In this document: piece by piece, positions 26,001-38,119 of the stretch
Layout of the letters: every line of letters starts with the position of its first letter
Position numbering within the stretch: the first letter of the stretch is position 1
NCBI GenBank assembly: GCA_025200525.1
Contig: CM045762.1
Coordinates: 29,113,600-29,177,599, forward strand
DNA from: Camellia lanceoleosa
Lineage: Eukaryota; Streptophyta; Magnoliopsida; Ericales; Theaceae
Reading direction: 5' to 3'
DNA length: 64,000 nucleotides
Notes under the pieces: model-generated
What the model was told of the DNA's origin: nothing
Databases searched by the model: none
Seen by the model: only the letters and a program-made list of their open reading frames with translations
Made by a program: the position numbers and the translations under genes

Positions 26001-27108
26001 AGGAGACTATCACAAGTCATCTGAAAACCAGAACATATATTTCATCTACTATTTGTATGAATCCGGAAGAAGCGGCTTGTGCTGATCAGGATACTGATTT
26101 CTGTGTCATATGTCAGGTATTGACGTTACTTTGACTTTATATTATTTTAATGGTTAAAAAATGTGAACATACTCGATGCTCTGAATATACTTGAATATGC
26201 AAGCAGTGTCCATAGGTTCACATGTAATTCAATAGTTCATGTTTCTTTTTAGAATAATCCACCTCACTTTTTGCTCAAATTACTGGTAAAATTTGCATTG
26301 CTGGTGTCGGTTTCCTTCTTCTTTGGCCTTTTCATTTCTTGTTCCACTATGACGTTTGTGTTTGACATTCTGAGTTCTCAGATAAATTTCTGCTGCATAT
26401 CGTCACTGTCATTGTCTTTAATGGTTTTCTGATTCCTTCTGTTTGGGATCAGCTAAAAAAGTCACATTGTTTTCTCATTTTTTTTGTCTTTAGTGATTTT
26501 TTTTTTTTTTTTAGATTTGTGTCAAAAAAATTTACTTTTCAAGTATGTTTAGTCTAGAATGATCTAAAAAGAAATTATTATTATTATTTTTTTTTGAAAA
26601 AATCCAAAAAAATTCCCAAAAGACAAAAAGCTAAGAGTGTGACTTTTTTTTTTTAACGTATTTTATATATAAACTTTTCAGGCCCATCAAGTTGATTAGA
26701 ACTTGAAAGTGTAAATCTTTTTGAAATTATATATTTTTTTTAAAAGGTTAACTAAAACGAAAAAAGTCAACAAAAAGTTGATAAAAAAAGCAAGCATCTT
26801 TCCTTTCCCTCTTCTATTAATGTTATGATTTCTCTTTTTCTTATTACTTAACTTCCTGTTCTCATATTCATTGTCATGATTAACCAAACTTAAGACTAAA
26901 TTACTTGTGTCGTTGATGACTGATGACTGTAAATTTGGGTATTTTTCAGACGGATTATAAGAACCAAGAAAAGATCGGAGCTCTTGATTGTGGACATGAG
27001 TACCATGTAGATTGTGTAAAAAAGTGGTTGCTCATCAAGAACACCTGCCCCATCTGCAAATCCGTAGCATTAACCACAGAAAGAAAGGGTTTCTACAGAG
27101 AGGGTTGA
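23067..27108 (+). CDS. RING-H2 E3 ubiquitin ligase, MBR/RHG1A/ZFP1-like, five coding exons
   Basis: Coding exons are 23067-23823, 24730-25124, 25655-25753, 25949-26116 and 26950-27108, all with GT-AG borders and consistent phase. They total 1578 bases (525 residues plus stop). The long N-terminal part (1-384) is low in predicted order and rich in Asn, Ser, His and Pro. It starts with the MGQRNMLC-type signature of this plant ligase group. The conserved block around residues 385-445 (HRDLRLDIDHMSYEELLALGERIG split over exons 3 and 4) precedes a C3H2C3 RING-H2: C469, C472, C487, H489, H492, C495, C506, C509. Zinc ligands are complete, so it should bind an E2 and transfer ubiquitin. In Arabidopsis, MBR1/MBR2 act on Mediator subunit MED25; applying that here is inference. 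A 5'UTR piece probably occupies 23039-23066 after the acceptor at 23037-23038. The RING is split by the last intron. Confidence 0.92.
25218..25570. mobile_element. hAT-like MITE relic in intron 2 of the RING-H2 gene
   Basis: The left end GGTGTTGTTTGGTAACATT near 25219 and the right end AACATTACCTAATAGACCC near 25543-25562 are imperfect inverted repeats of the kind seen in plant hAT MITEs. The internal part is non-coding. A clear 8-bp TSD was not seen. It does not touch the splice sites. Confidence 0.45.
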
Positions 27109-29364
27109 TGAATTCTGCTCCTAATCTACTTGTTTTAGTAGAACTGTTATTATGCTATATAATGTTTATTTATACATACATAGAGTCGACCCTTTCCAAA
27201 ACATTTATTTGTTGGCCTCATGTTCATCAAACTTGTACAGACTTTTTCATTTGGTGTTTGATCATCATCCATCATGTATTTTGAAAGTTTTATGTATATA
27301 TGTTCAATTTGAAAATTGATTATTTTGTTTATTATTGCTGCAAATATGCTAGGGTTTTGAAAATTCATTTATGTGGCATCATCCACTTTAGAAAGAAAAT
27401 GGCATTCCTCTTTTTAATTTTTTTATTAAATCAAAAAAATAAATAAAAAATTCAACTGATGTTCTGTTTGATTGCCTAGAAAATGCTAGAAAAATACAGG
27501 TGCACAGTTTGAGATTATGATGTAGATTGTGATATGTGTATGTGTGTGTGTGTGTGTAAAATTTGAGGTTGTTGATTGTTGGAGCTAAATTGTTTGGGTA
27601 GGCAAAAAATGTGTCTATAAGCTCTATGAAATGCTAATTTTATGTAATTATAGGGACTTATTTGACACCATTGTTTTAATCCCCAAATCTAGAAGTATAT
27701 AAGTTATTTTGGTTACACATTTAAAATTTGTTTAAACTCGTTCAAATTTAAAATTGAGTTGCAAATCCCAAATCTAGAAGTATATAAGCCATTTTGGTTA
27801 TACATCTAAAATTTATTTAAACTTGTTCAAATTTAAAATTAAGTTGCAAATTCAATCAAAATTGAGTTTAAATAAGTTGGACATAGATACTCATTTAAAC
27901 GAGTATCACCTCCCTCACTACAGCATCATCACCACCATTGCTATTACTTCACCATCTACATCACTTTCACTATCGCCACTCCACCACCACTACACTTATA
28001 TCACCATCTCACTACCATCGTTGCTGCAGCCGTCGCCACCATTACCATTGCTATCATTACTTCGCCACCATTGCTAATGCTGTTAGCACTTCGTTATCAT
28101 CATCATCGTTATTACTCCACTGTTATTGTCTCCACTCAACCACCACCATAGCTATTGCATATTGGGGGAAAAAAAGCAAATGGGTTAGTTGGATTTATTT
28201 ATTCAATCCCTATCCAAATTCAACCCAATCCATTTACATCAAATAGTGGGAAGGTTTGGATTGAGTTAAGCTGTTTTACATGCTTAAGCCGTTTTGATCG
28301 TACCACACTTGCCCTGTTTACCGCCTCTACTATCTGGGAAGAGTGTCCGGGGATAAAAGAACCCATGAATTGAGCATTTTTCCTTCCCTCTAAAATTGCA
28401 TGATTTTAGAATAGAGATTTTCATTTTAGTTGATAAGATTATAATACAATATCAAAATTTAAAATTGGAAAAATTTATCCATAAATCACATCTTGAGAAA
28501 TAGTGATCCGTTAGTTCTAATTTTTTTTTTTTTTATAGACCAATCAGTTCTATTGATTTTGAAAAGTTGAATTTAATATATTTTTAAAAATTAAATTTAA
28601 GATTATATTCTTATTTTCAATGTTTGTTTGTTTGTAATTTTTTTTTTTTTTTTTTTTGTGTACAGAAAAGATAAGATACATAATCTATTATTTTATGAAA
28701 TTCTATTGAGTGAATCTAGTGGCACAAATCCACATTGGAATTTCATTGAGTATCATATCTTTGATATGAGAATCTTTTTGGGTGGGTGTGGGCATTCAAA
28801 TTTGGGATGGATTTTGATATGGAAATATTTTTTATTTGAAATGACTTGAAGATTACAAAAATTTCTTAATAAATTTTGGATAAATAAATAATTTTAAATT
28901 GTCAAAAAGACTACAAAAAGCTTCTTAAGTTTTGACAAATGTGTAATTTCAAATTGTGAGGTTTTAATTTGGAATGATTTGAAATGTGAGATTTTTCAAA
29001 CATTCTAAAAAGAGTACAAAATTCTCTTGAAAAACTTTGGACAAATGTATAATTTTAAACTCTGGGGTTTTAATTTGGAATGACTGAAAATGTGAGATTG
29101 TTCAAACATTCTAAAAGATTACAAAAGTTCCTTACTAAATTTTGGACAAATGTATAATTTTAAATTGTGAAAAATTTGAAAATTATAGGTATTAACTAGT
29201 ATCCACAAGAATAAATTGTAGGGTCATTTCCACACAAATAGGACTATTGGGTTCATTAGATATTTAGAGGATTTGTTAGTAACTAAAATATGAAAATAAG
29301 ATTTATTGATACTGCCCCTTTAAAATTATTGCATTATTATAAATTTTAGAACTTTTAATCATAT
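27109..29364. other. Intergenic region with local duplications
   Basis: This follows the stop codon of the RING-H2 gene and presumably begins with its 3'UTR. It contains an 86-base tandem pair at about 27680-27853 (both copies include AAATCTAGAAGTATATAAG and TTTTGGTTA), a CAC/CAT-rich triplet tract at about 27900-28150, and a two- to three-copy repeat of about 120 bases at 28900-29190 (GACAAATGTATAATTTTAAA, TTTTAATTTGGAATGA). No convincing gene is present. Confidence 0.55.
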
Positions 29365-29373
29365 TTTAATTTA

Positions 29374-29861
29374 GGGTAAATTACAAATACACTTCCTAAG
29401 ATTTATTTAAAATACGAATTGTCCTATGTAGTTTAAAAAATTATAAATACCTCACTGTCAGAATTTTTTATTTAACAGAATTAATTGAAAAAGTGAAATT
29501 TCTAACTGTTTACTTATATAATAAAATTATCTGAATTATTAATTGAAACAAAATTTTAACATTATTAAAAATTGTTAATTAATTTGATGATTTATTAATA
29601 AAATGACCTATTTGTTATGAAATTAAAAATCTTAGGGGCATAATGTAATTTCTAGAACTACATAGATAATTTGTAATTGAGTAATGCTAGGTATCATAAA
29701 AAAAAATATCATGAAAGATTCTCTATCGTTAGATTATACATACAAGAAAACACCACACACTAATCAAAAGATGAAAATTTTCATGATTTTTTTTTTTATA
29801 ATACCTAACATTACTCTTTGTAATTGAAATAAATTTCAGGAGGTGTGCTTGTAATTTATCC
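29374..29861. mobile_element. Mutator-type MITE with 9-bp TSD (outer element)
   Basis: The element starts GGGTAAATTACAA and ends TTGTAATTTATCC, an inverted pair with one mismatch. It is bordered by identical 9-bp repeats, TTTAATTTA at 29365-29373 and 29862-29870. A 9-bp TSD is the hallmark of the Mutator superfamily. It has no coding capacity. It was later interrupted by another MITE at 29679-29816. Confidence 0.85.
29679..29816. mobile_element. Mutator-type MITE with 9-bp TSD (inner element)
   Basis: This 138-bp element has ends GAGTAATGCTAGGTAT and ATACCTAACATTACTC, inverted repeats with one mismatch. It is bordered by exact 9-bp copies of TTTGTAATT at 29670-29678 and 29817-29825. It lies inside the older MITE at 29374-29861, which fixes the order of insertion. 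Confidence 0.88.
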
Positions 29862-29870
29862 TTTAATTTA

Positions 29871-32070
29871 AAATAAAGATTGTTGAGGTGGGTTTTTCAC
29901 TGACATTGAGGATGAAAATGAAGATATCTATTCCATACCATTTATGGATAGGAGAGAATTTGAATTTAAAATTACAATGAAAATAAGGAAAGTGAAGTGT
30001 TTTTTATTAACACAATTAATATTTAAGATAAAAAAATTAGACTTTGGGTTTGTTTGGTGCGTGTTAAAATAATATATGTTATTTTAGAATGTTTTGGTCA
30101 CAATCATCTTATTTAAGTTATATCACCTCTTTATTATATCACTTCGATCTCAACTCATATTTCATATTTTTTTTGTATAAGATGAAAAAAATATATTAAT
30201 TTAATATTTCTCAAACAATCTCTTAATTTTCAAGTCTAGTGATGTGACAATTAATTATGATATTAAAGGTAACACTTTCTCTTATATATTCTCTAATCAT
30301 CAACCAATCATATCACTTAGATATCATTAAATCTAAAAAATAAATTTATATATCACTTTTCTTAATTTAATTAATGCCATACCCTTGATAATTGTGAGAA
30401 TTTAAGTTACCTAGTTGGCCTTTAAACATCTCTCTTGCTTTTGGAAATAGAAATATTTACTCATAAATATTCAAAATTTAAGAATAATGTTATATGCATT
30501 AATTAGTATATCAATTGATGATGTGGTATAATTTGAGAAGTTTTTGATATTTATAATATGATTAATGAGTGGAGTTAATAATAATGTTATAACTAGTATT
30601 GGTATATTAGTTAGTACACCAATTGGTGCATGTAACACCACCCAAAATTTAAATGCATGGCTTAGATTTACAATTGTTATATGCACTAATTAGTAAATTA
30701 AGTAGTATACCAATTAATAATGTGACATAATTTAAGAGGTTTTTGATATTTGTAATTTGTATAAGGAGTGGGGTCAATATCATAATTAATGTTAGTATAC
30801 TAGTTAGTACACTAATTGATACATATAACACCATCGTAGATTTACATACTAATGCATTTAATTTTAGTGTGGCTCTTACACACTAAGAATGCATTTAATT
30901 CATTGAAATTTAATTTTTTTTTTAAAATTGTATTTTCTAAGGTGGTGTTTGGCAAGAAGGTTTCGGTGGGTTAGGGGCAAAAATAGTCACAAAAAATAAA
31001 ATAGACTATTTTAGCTACAAAAAACAAAACATCAAATCCAACCCATAATCATTACAATCTTTTCTCACAAAAAAAATCAAAAAAGCCAAAAAGTCAAAAA
31101 GTCCTTCCACCCAGGCTAAAAATAGCTAAAAAACTAAAAAGCTAAAAAACCAACCCACTTCCCAAACGGAGGCTAAGTATGTAAGATACAGTTTGTCTCC
31201 TAGTCATACTGTGCTGCCCTATTTGGATTACCCTTGGTGTAGAAAGACAATATTTTGGATTACTAACTGGCATGCATCCTTAAATGTGCCAAGATTTAAC
31301 TATCACTTACCAAATAATAAAAAAGGTTAATTAAATTGAGGTAAGGATATTTTTAAGAGAGTAATTATATTTTTTTATCCCTAAAGTGTGAGTCTTGTCT
31401 AATTTTGATCCCAATGTATAAAAATATTTCAATTTGATCACCAATGGTTAAATTGTGTCAATCTTCTTCTCAATGTGTAAAAAATGTTTCAATTTATCCC
31501 AATATTTAAACTGCATCTATTAACAAAGCTAGATTGAGGTATTAAATTAAAACATTTTTTATACATTGAACATCAGATTAATACAGTTTAAAAATTAGGG
31601 ACCAAATTAAAACATTTTTATACGTTGAGAACTAAATTGACACAATTTAAATATTAAAAACTAAAATGACACAATTTAAGCTATCTTTGATTGATGGAGA
31701 AAAATGAAAGTAAGGGAAATCTCGTAATTGTGGGGTAAATTGTGGAGTGAAAAAAAAGAAGCAAATCTTGAATTTGTGTTTGGAGAGGGGGAAAATGGAA
31801 AGAAAATGTTGGATCCATGGAGTAAATTGTGGATGGAAAAGGGAAATTGAACTATCTGAAATTCAATATTCACAACCAAAAGAACTATCATATCAAAATG
31901 TTTCACCTATTTAGAATTTAGATTTGTGGAAAACTTATTAAGGAAAAAAAATAGAAGAGAAGCATTTATAAATTGAAGGGTCACATACACTTCATTTCAC
32001 CCTCAATTTAATTTTGATGTCTTATTTTTTAATTTCTCATTTCTAATTGCAACAATCTTATATTTCAACA
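29871..32070. other. AT-rich intergenic DNA with MITE relics
   Basis: No gene is seen. Direct repeats of GTTATATGCA(C/T)TAATTAGTA and related phrases occur at 30488-30830 in two to three copies. A hAT-like MITE relic lies at about 30944-31170 (left GGTGTTTGGCAAG, right CTTCCCAAACGGAGG). A foldback of roughly 300 bases lies at 31370-31670, with arms containing ATGTATAAAAATATTTCAAT and its complement. Confidence 0.5.
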
Positions 32071-32468
32071 CTAGTGGTCACTCGTGCGATGCACAGGTTT
32101 TTAGAAAGTTAATAATTACTAAAAAAAATTACTATTTGTTTATATTTCTTAACATTTTTATTTGGTTTGTGTATATAAATCTTACTTCACATCATTAAAA
32201 ATATTTAATATTTCACATTATTAAAAATTTTAAAAAATTATCATACATTAGTAAATCATCACATATATAATAGCTAATTTATCTAAGAATTACTTCAGAT
32301 AATCAAAAATAGAGTAATAAAGGCATATTATAATTAATCAAAATAACTAATATATTAAATTTAAGTAACACTAATTTTGCTTAATCAATAGTAGATATTA
32401 CATTAATCATCTCATATAATATAATAAATTAAAATAAAATTAATTTTAATTCCCACTATATTTAGTTA

Positions 32469-33069
32469 GAGCATCTCCAACGGTTCAGCAAATGTTTCAT
32501 CAGATTTGAGTCAAAAATAAGCGATTTCCTTCATTTGATACTTCGCGCTCCAACGGTTCACATCAAATTCGTTTCACCAAAATTGCGCCGGTCAACCGGT
32601 TGGTTGACCGGCCGGTCGACCGTCGGTCGACCGCCGTCAATCCAGAAAGGCCAAAAAATATATATATATATATTTTTTAACCGGTTTGAACCTTTGTTTC
32701 TGGACTTTTTGAACTTCTGGGTGGTCGACCGGGTGGTCAACCGGCCGGTCGACCGGGTGGTCGACCACCTAGGCAAAAATTGTGGATGTTTTTTTTTTTT
32801 TTAAGCTCGAACCTTTTCTTGAACCGCTTTGAACCTTTAGGCGGTTGACCGTTGGTCAATCGCCGCAACCGGTTGGTCAACCGGTGTCGCTCCTTCAACG
32901 GTCAGTAACAGTGATTTCACCAAATTTGGGTTTGGTTCTCAGTTTGATGATTTTTTTGCTGAAATCTCATTCTGATATCAATCTGATCAAACGGTTGGAG
33001 CATGAAAAGGGGCCTTTTTCATCAAAATTTAAATTTGGTGATGGATTTGGTTAACCGTTGGAGATGGTC
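32469..33069. mobile_element. PIF/Harbinger-type MITE with TTA TSD
   Basis: The ends GAGCATCTCCAACGGTT and AACCGTTGGAGATGGTC pair with one mismatch. TTA flanks both sides (32466-32468 and 33070-33072), the expected three-base target of PIF/Harbinger elements. The 601-bp interior is much more GC-rich than its surroundings and carries repeated GGTCGACC/GGTTGACC palindromic motifs on both sides of a central AT microsatellite. Open frames through it are low-complexity products of these motifs, not genes. Confidence 0.85.
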
Positions 33070-35435
33070 TTAGTAGTTAAAATTTTTTATATGCTATTTG
33101 TTTTTTTGTTATATTGATTCATTAAACACAAATAGGTTTGGAATGATTATAAAAAAAATTTTAAAAAAATGTTTGAAAATGCATTATACTTGAATTAACA
33201 AACATAAAGAATATACATATTTAAATTATTCAAAAAAAATTAACATTTTAAATATGAGATATCTTCCATTTGCTCAAACTCTGAATCTAAATAAATAAAT
33301 AAATAATTTAAACAAAGAAGAAATTTGTGGTTTAGTTCTCAAAAGAAATGAGTTACTAAAAATAAATTTAATCATGAATTATTTCAATAGGATAATCAAC
33401 AATAAAAAATTAACTGATCAATACATTTAAAGTATAACCCATATCCAATAAATTTTGATGTGTTCTTCATTTTCAATCTAACATCTACAAAAAAAATATA
33501 TATATATATATATATAAATTAAACACAAATAATCAATAAGTGGGAGAGTTACAAATTGATAATTGCAGTGCTTTTATAAATATAAAAAAAAGGATAAAAT
33601 CTCAATTAAATGACACATTATTAACAAAAAGAAAGAAATAAGAAAAAATACAGATTGTAACAAAAAAAAATTAAAAAAAAATAATAATATCCATTTATAT
33701 GAACTCACTTTCTGACAAATGCAAAAACTCATGCAAATACACATTTCAAATGTAAAACAAATATTTAAGATTTTTAGGCACCGACGAAATGGCAATGTTG
33801 ATTGTTTTCCCTCCAATTTTCTATTCATGGTTTATTTTGCAAGAACTTATTTTTATATTAAAAAGATTATACTTAAACAAAAGATATATATGGAATTCTA
33901 TCATGTTTGAAATTTATATATATAAGTAATTGATGATTTTAAAAAATAAAATATTAAGTTCCACTTAAAGATAAACTTTAAAAAGATTAAGTTGAAATAT
34001 ATAGAAATTCTATAACAAACAAACAAAAGATAAATATAAATCGTTAAAAAAATTATCATCTTTTTTGGATATTTATATCCTAATCTTATTCTTTTTTTTA
34101 TTTAAATATTTTGTTATCATTTATTTTTTCTTCAATTGTTATCATTATAGCTTACAAAAAGAATTTAATAGTGGTCAATCACTAACCAATAATTTAGGAT
34201 AAAATCATGGATAGCCAATAAAAAATTAACACTTAGCAACTTAAATGTTGTAAAAATAAAAATAAAAAAATTGGAAAATTCAGAATAAAGTATTGAAATT
34301 CCTCAAATCATGTAGTTAGATATTTTGGTTAATTTTAAAATTTAAATGTTAAATCCAGTAATATTATGCTATGTGTAATAATTCAAAATTTAGATAATAC
34401 ACTGAGCCACTTTTTTTTTCTTTCTAATATTGTTAAAAAAAAAAAAATCAAATAGGGTTGTGATTGAGACCCCCTCAATCACCAACTCCTACCACCCCAC
34501 ACACATGTAGCGGGTGGTGATTGGAGAAGAAGAGAAAAAAAAAAAGAAAAAAAGAAAAATTGGCCAATCAGAAAAGAAAGGGAATCAAAGGGGGTCTTAA
34601 TCATTTTTCAATTTTAAATTAGACATGTTTAGATAAAATTTAAAGATTTTAAAATTTTAAAATTAAATATTGTTTGATGTACCAATCACTTTAAGCCAAA
34701 TATACTTTTATTTTTAAAAATTTTAAAATTTTAAAATTGAGAAATTGTGTTTAAGGTTTTGAAGCTGTTGCGTGTGATTGTATTGTGAAGTGTGTGTTTA
34801 TTGGTCGTAGATGATCCGAAGAACTCTCATTTGAGAGAGCTTAAAGGAGCAAAGGTGAGACTAACTTTATACAGAGCTAATCTTCTTGAATTCAAAAGTT
34901 TGCACGAAGCCATTAATAAGTGTGATGGTGTGATAGACATGAGATAAAATAAAATAAAATAAATTAAATTTAAAATTTGACGCGTTTCGAATCTGATTAA
35001 ATTGAAAAACAAACGCAAATTAAAAATTTTAAAGTAAGCAAGCTCAAATCATGCAAAATGTAATAATAAAAAAGATGAAAAGATATGTAGATGAATTGAA
35101 AAATAATGAAAAAAAAAGGAAATATATACACACAAAAGTAATATACACTGAAAAAATACATATAAAGTAAGAAATAATGCTATAAGCATAAAAATGAAGA
35201 AAATGAAAAAATTTGTAGATGAACTGAAAAATATTGAAAAAAATATATATACATTCAAAGTAACAAACACTGAAAAAATGCATATAAAGTAAGAAATAAT
35301 ATTGCACTGACCTTGTAATGATTTTTGGCAGATAATCAAACTTGAAAAATATAACAATGGAGAAGATGAGTTATTATGAGCAAATAAAAGATGACTCGAA
35401 TAAACTTAATAGAGAAACGTGTGTGTGGAAGTCGT

Positions 35436-36155
35436 AGAAGTTCTTAGTTTCTTTTTTTCTTTTTCTTTTTCTTTTTTTTATAAATTGAGATTGAGAATGA
35501 GATAGATATTATTGTGGGTAATGGATATGGATGAATATTTTATTATTTTGAGATAAATATTATTATTGGTGATGGATATGGATGAATATTTTATTATTTT
35601 TTAATTTTATATTTTATATAGGGAAAATGAGTGAGAAGGCTTGAAGAGTGGGAAAGGAGGTGAAGGGAAGTGCCACATAATATATATTTTTTTTTATATA
35701 GAGAGAATAAGTGAGAAGGCTTGAAGAGTGGGAAAGGAGGTGAAGGGAAGTGCCACATAATATTTTTTTTTTTTAAATTATGAGAATTTAGGATTCAAGT
35801 TTTTGAGCCTTTTGACTTGACAACTAAATTTGGTTAGAAGTTCTTGGTTTCTTTTTTTCTCTCTCTTTTTTTTTTTTTTTAAATTGAGATTGAGAATGAG
35901 ATAGTTATTATTGTGGGTAACGGATATGGATGAATATTTTATTATTTTGAGATAAATATTATTATTGGTGATGGATATGGATGAATATTTTATTATTTTT
36001 TAATTTTATATTTTATATAGGGAGAATGAGTGAGAAGGCTTGAAGAGTGGAAAAGGAGGTGAAGGGAAGTGCCACATAATATTTTTTTTCTTTAAAATTA
36101 TGAGAATTTAGGATTCAAGTTTTTGAACCTTTTGACTTGACAACTACATTTGGTT
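35436..36155. repeat. 400-bp tandem duplication inside the Helitron
   Basis: The phrase AGAAGTTCTT starts at 35436 and 35836, exactly 400 bases apart. Both units continue with AAATTGAGATTGAGAATGAG and GGATATGGATGAATATTTTA. The first unit also contains an internal 80-bp duplication (GTGAGAAGGCTTGAAGAGTG at 35631 and 35711) absent from the second. Confidence 0.88.
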
Positions 36156-36171
36156 ATATATATAGTATAGA

Positions 36172-36568
36172 TTCCCTTATTTAACATCAAAATTTTAGTC
36201 TGAAAATACTCAGGTGAAGGCATTTTAGGAGGGGGGCATTGAAGGATTTTTTTTTAATTTTTATTTTATTTTATAATTTTCACCTTTCAATTTTTACTTG
36301 GTCTCTCATGTTTTAGCTTTTACTCCAATTTTAAACGGTGATGTAACGGGAGAACCATAGGAAGAAGATACTCATTGAAGTCTATCAACTTAATTTTTGC
36401 AATTAAAAAAAAAATCAAAATAAAATGAGGCAAAATTCAAAAGTTAAAAAAGCATAATTTTTCCTAAATTTTTAATTGTTGGTTTCAAGTGGGTCTTTAA
36501 TTACCATGGTGTTGAGGACTTTTGAGGGATAAACCCTCCTCTATATTTCATTTCTTTATATCTTTATG
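36172..36568. other. Spacer between two Helitrons
   Basis: This short AT-rich piece lies between the two minus-strand Helitrons. I see no gene or repeat border in it. It may be original host DNA. Confidence 0.4.
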
Positions 36569-37340
36569 CTAGTCTATCACCCGTGCTATGCACGAGATAA
36601 TTATAGATATGTATATTTATTTTTATTTTTTTAATATATAAATTAAATATATAAATTAAATACATGGGGTTTGACCGAGGAGTTTGAAAGAATTTAATAA
36701 GTGTTTATTTATTTATTTAAGAGGCATTTACACAATAATTACATAATATATAAATTAAATACATAGGGTTTGACCGAGGAGTTTGAAAGAATTTAATAAG
36801 TGTTTATTTATTTATTTAAGAGGCATTTACACAATAATTACATGGGTCTCTTGGGGATGCAAAAAGTAAGAAAATTAGGATTTTATTTATTGCGTTATTC
36901 ATTTAATAAGTGTAATTATTATAAATTAAGTGTTTATTGTAATCAATAGTGTAATTATTACAATCTTTGAATTTATTGTAATCAATAGTGTAATTACTTT
37001 GAATCAATCACCAATCACCAAGTCAATTTTTTTTTAAAAAAATATTAAAAAATCAAGAAATTTCTTGGGGATGCAAAAAGTAAGAAAATTAAGATTTCAT
37101 TTATTGCGTTATTCATTTAATAAGTGTAATTATTATAAATTAAGTGTTTATTGTAATCAATAGTGTAATTATTACAATCTTTGAATTTATTGTAATCAAT
37201 AGTGTAATTACTTTGAACCAATCACCAATTACCAAGTCAATTTTAAAAAAAAAATATTAAAAAATCAAGAAATTAGGATTGGCATGTTGGAGGTTCCACA
37301 AGCCTTGGGTTTTAAAAGATCATTTTCCTTAATATATAGA
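36569..37340 (-). mobile_element. Second, short Helitron
   Basis: On the minus strand it starts TCTATATATTAAGG (37340 downwards) after an A. It ends with a GTGCATAGCAC hairpin plus GATAGACTAG, closing at 36569. The base after CTAG is C rather than the expected T, so that border is slightly less certain. It is 772 bp and has no coding frame. Two tandem duplications lie inside. Confidence 0.6.
36640..37276. repeat. Two successive tandem duplications (about 103 and 214 bp)
   Basis: GGGTTTGACCGAGGAGTTTG occurs at 36667 and about 36770, with the same downstream sequence up to CACAATAATTACAT. Then CTTGGGGATGCAAAAAGTAA occurs at 36850 and 37064, a 214-bp period, the second copy ending near 37276. 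Copies are nearly identical, suggesting recent events. Confidence 0.88.
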
Positions 37341-37942
37341 TTTTTTTGTAAGATCAAATTCACACCTGTACTGATAATTTAAACGGTCTATTTTATAAAT
37401 TTCATAATGAAAGTCATTCATGCAAAAAATAAATTTCATCGAAAAATTATAAATTTAAGAAAAATTACATTTTGTTTTCTAAAATGAACGATAAATGTGA
37501 TTGTAAATTTAAATCATTTATTTTATAAAATAAAATATTTTTTATTTTTATATTTATAATTCTTTGATAAAACTTATTTTTTAAATTGATAATTTTTATT
37601 ATAAAATTTATAAAATAAACTGTTTGAATTATTAGCCTGAGTTGGACTGAAAAGCCTACCAGAGAAGTGCGGTGAGATAGATGAAGGTGCAAGGAGCCTA
37701 TCCTGACTTTTGATGGATATGAGATAGATGAAGGTTCAAGAATTGGAAATTTACTTTGTTTCCTCTACACATATATCAAAGGTGAAACATACAAACAAAA
37801 CAGACCCTAGAATTGACAGAGATGTGGAATTCAAGTGCATTCTTATCCTTATCCTTAAATTTAACTTCAATTTATTTTTAATTTATTTTTAAATTTAAAA
37901 ATTATTTATTTATTTTCCCTCTGTCGGCTTCTTTTTTCCATA

Positions 37943-37951
37943 AATATAAAG
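37943..37951 (+). promoter_or_regulatory. Possible TATA box of the F-box gene
   Basis: ATAAATATAAAG lies about 175 bases upstream of the ATG at 38120, in a leader that then becomes CA- and A-rich. The position fits a core promoter with a leader of roughly 140 bases. Confidence 0.45.
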
Positions 37952-38119
37952 AACCAAACATGGTAGGAAAAGTCCAAGTCATTGCCCCCACCAAACCCCC
38001 AACACTTCACTTCTATTTTGTCCTTTCACTTCCCAAGGTAACCCTTTAAATCCCCAAAAACTCAAACTTCTAACCCTGCAAACCTCAAAACAGTCCAAAA
38101 ACAAAAAAACAATCCCAAA

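Larger units (their letters stand above)
32071..36171 (-). mobile_element. Non-autonomous Helitron, 4.1 kb
   Basis: On the minus strand the 5' end is TCTATACTATATATA (36171 downwards) preceded by A. The 3' end is a GTGCATCGCAC hairpin followed about ten bases later by CTAG (32074-32071) and then host T. This matches the rolling-circle Helitron rules: 5' TC, hairpin, CTRR end, insertion between A and T, no TSD. I see no Rep/helicase frame, so it is non-autonomous. It contains a Harbinger-type MITE at 32469-33069 and a set of tandem duplications near its 5' end. Confidence 0.75.

Noticed and set aside
27823..28246. Ser/His/Thr-rich frames
   Set aside because: They are translations of a CAC/CAT triplet tract and are not credible proteins.
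32535..32804. Arg/Val/Thr-repeat protein frames on both strands
   Set aside because: They are translations of the GGTCGACC repeats inside the Harbinger-type MITE.
35044..35357. Phe/Tyr/Ile-rich minus-strand frames looking like membrane proteins
   Set aside because: The hydrophobic look is produced by A- and T-rich DNA inside the Helitron; there is no start context or homology.
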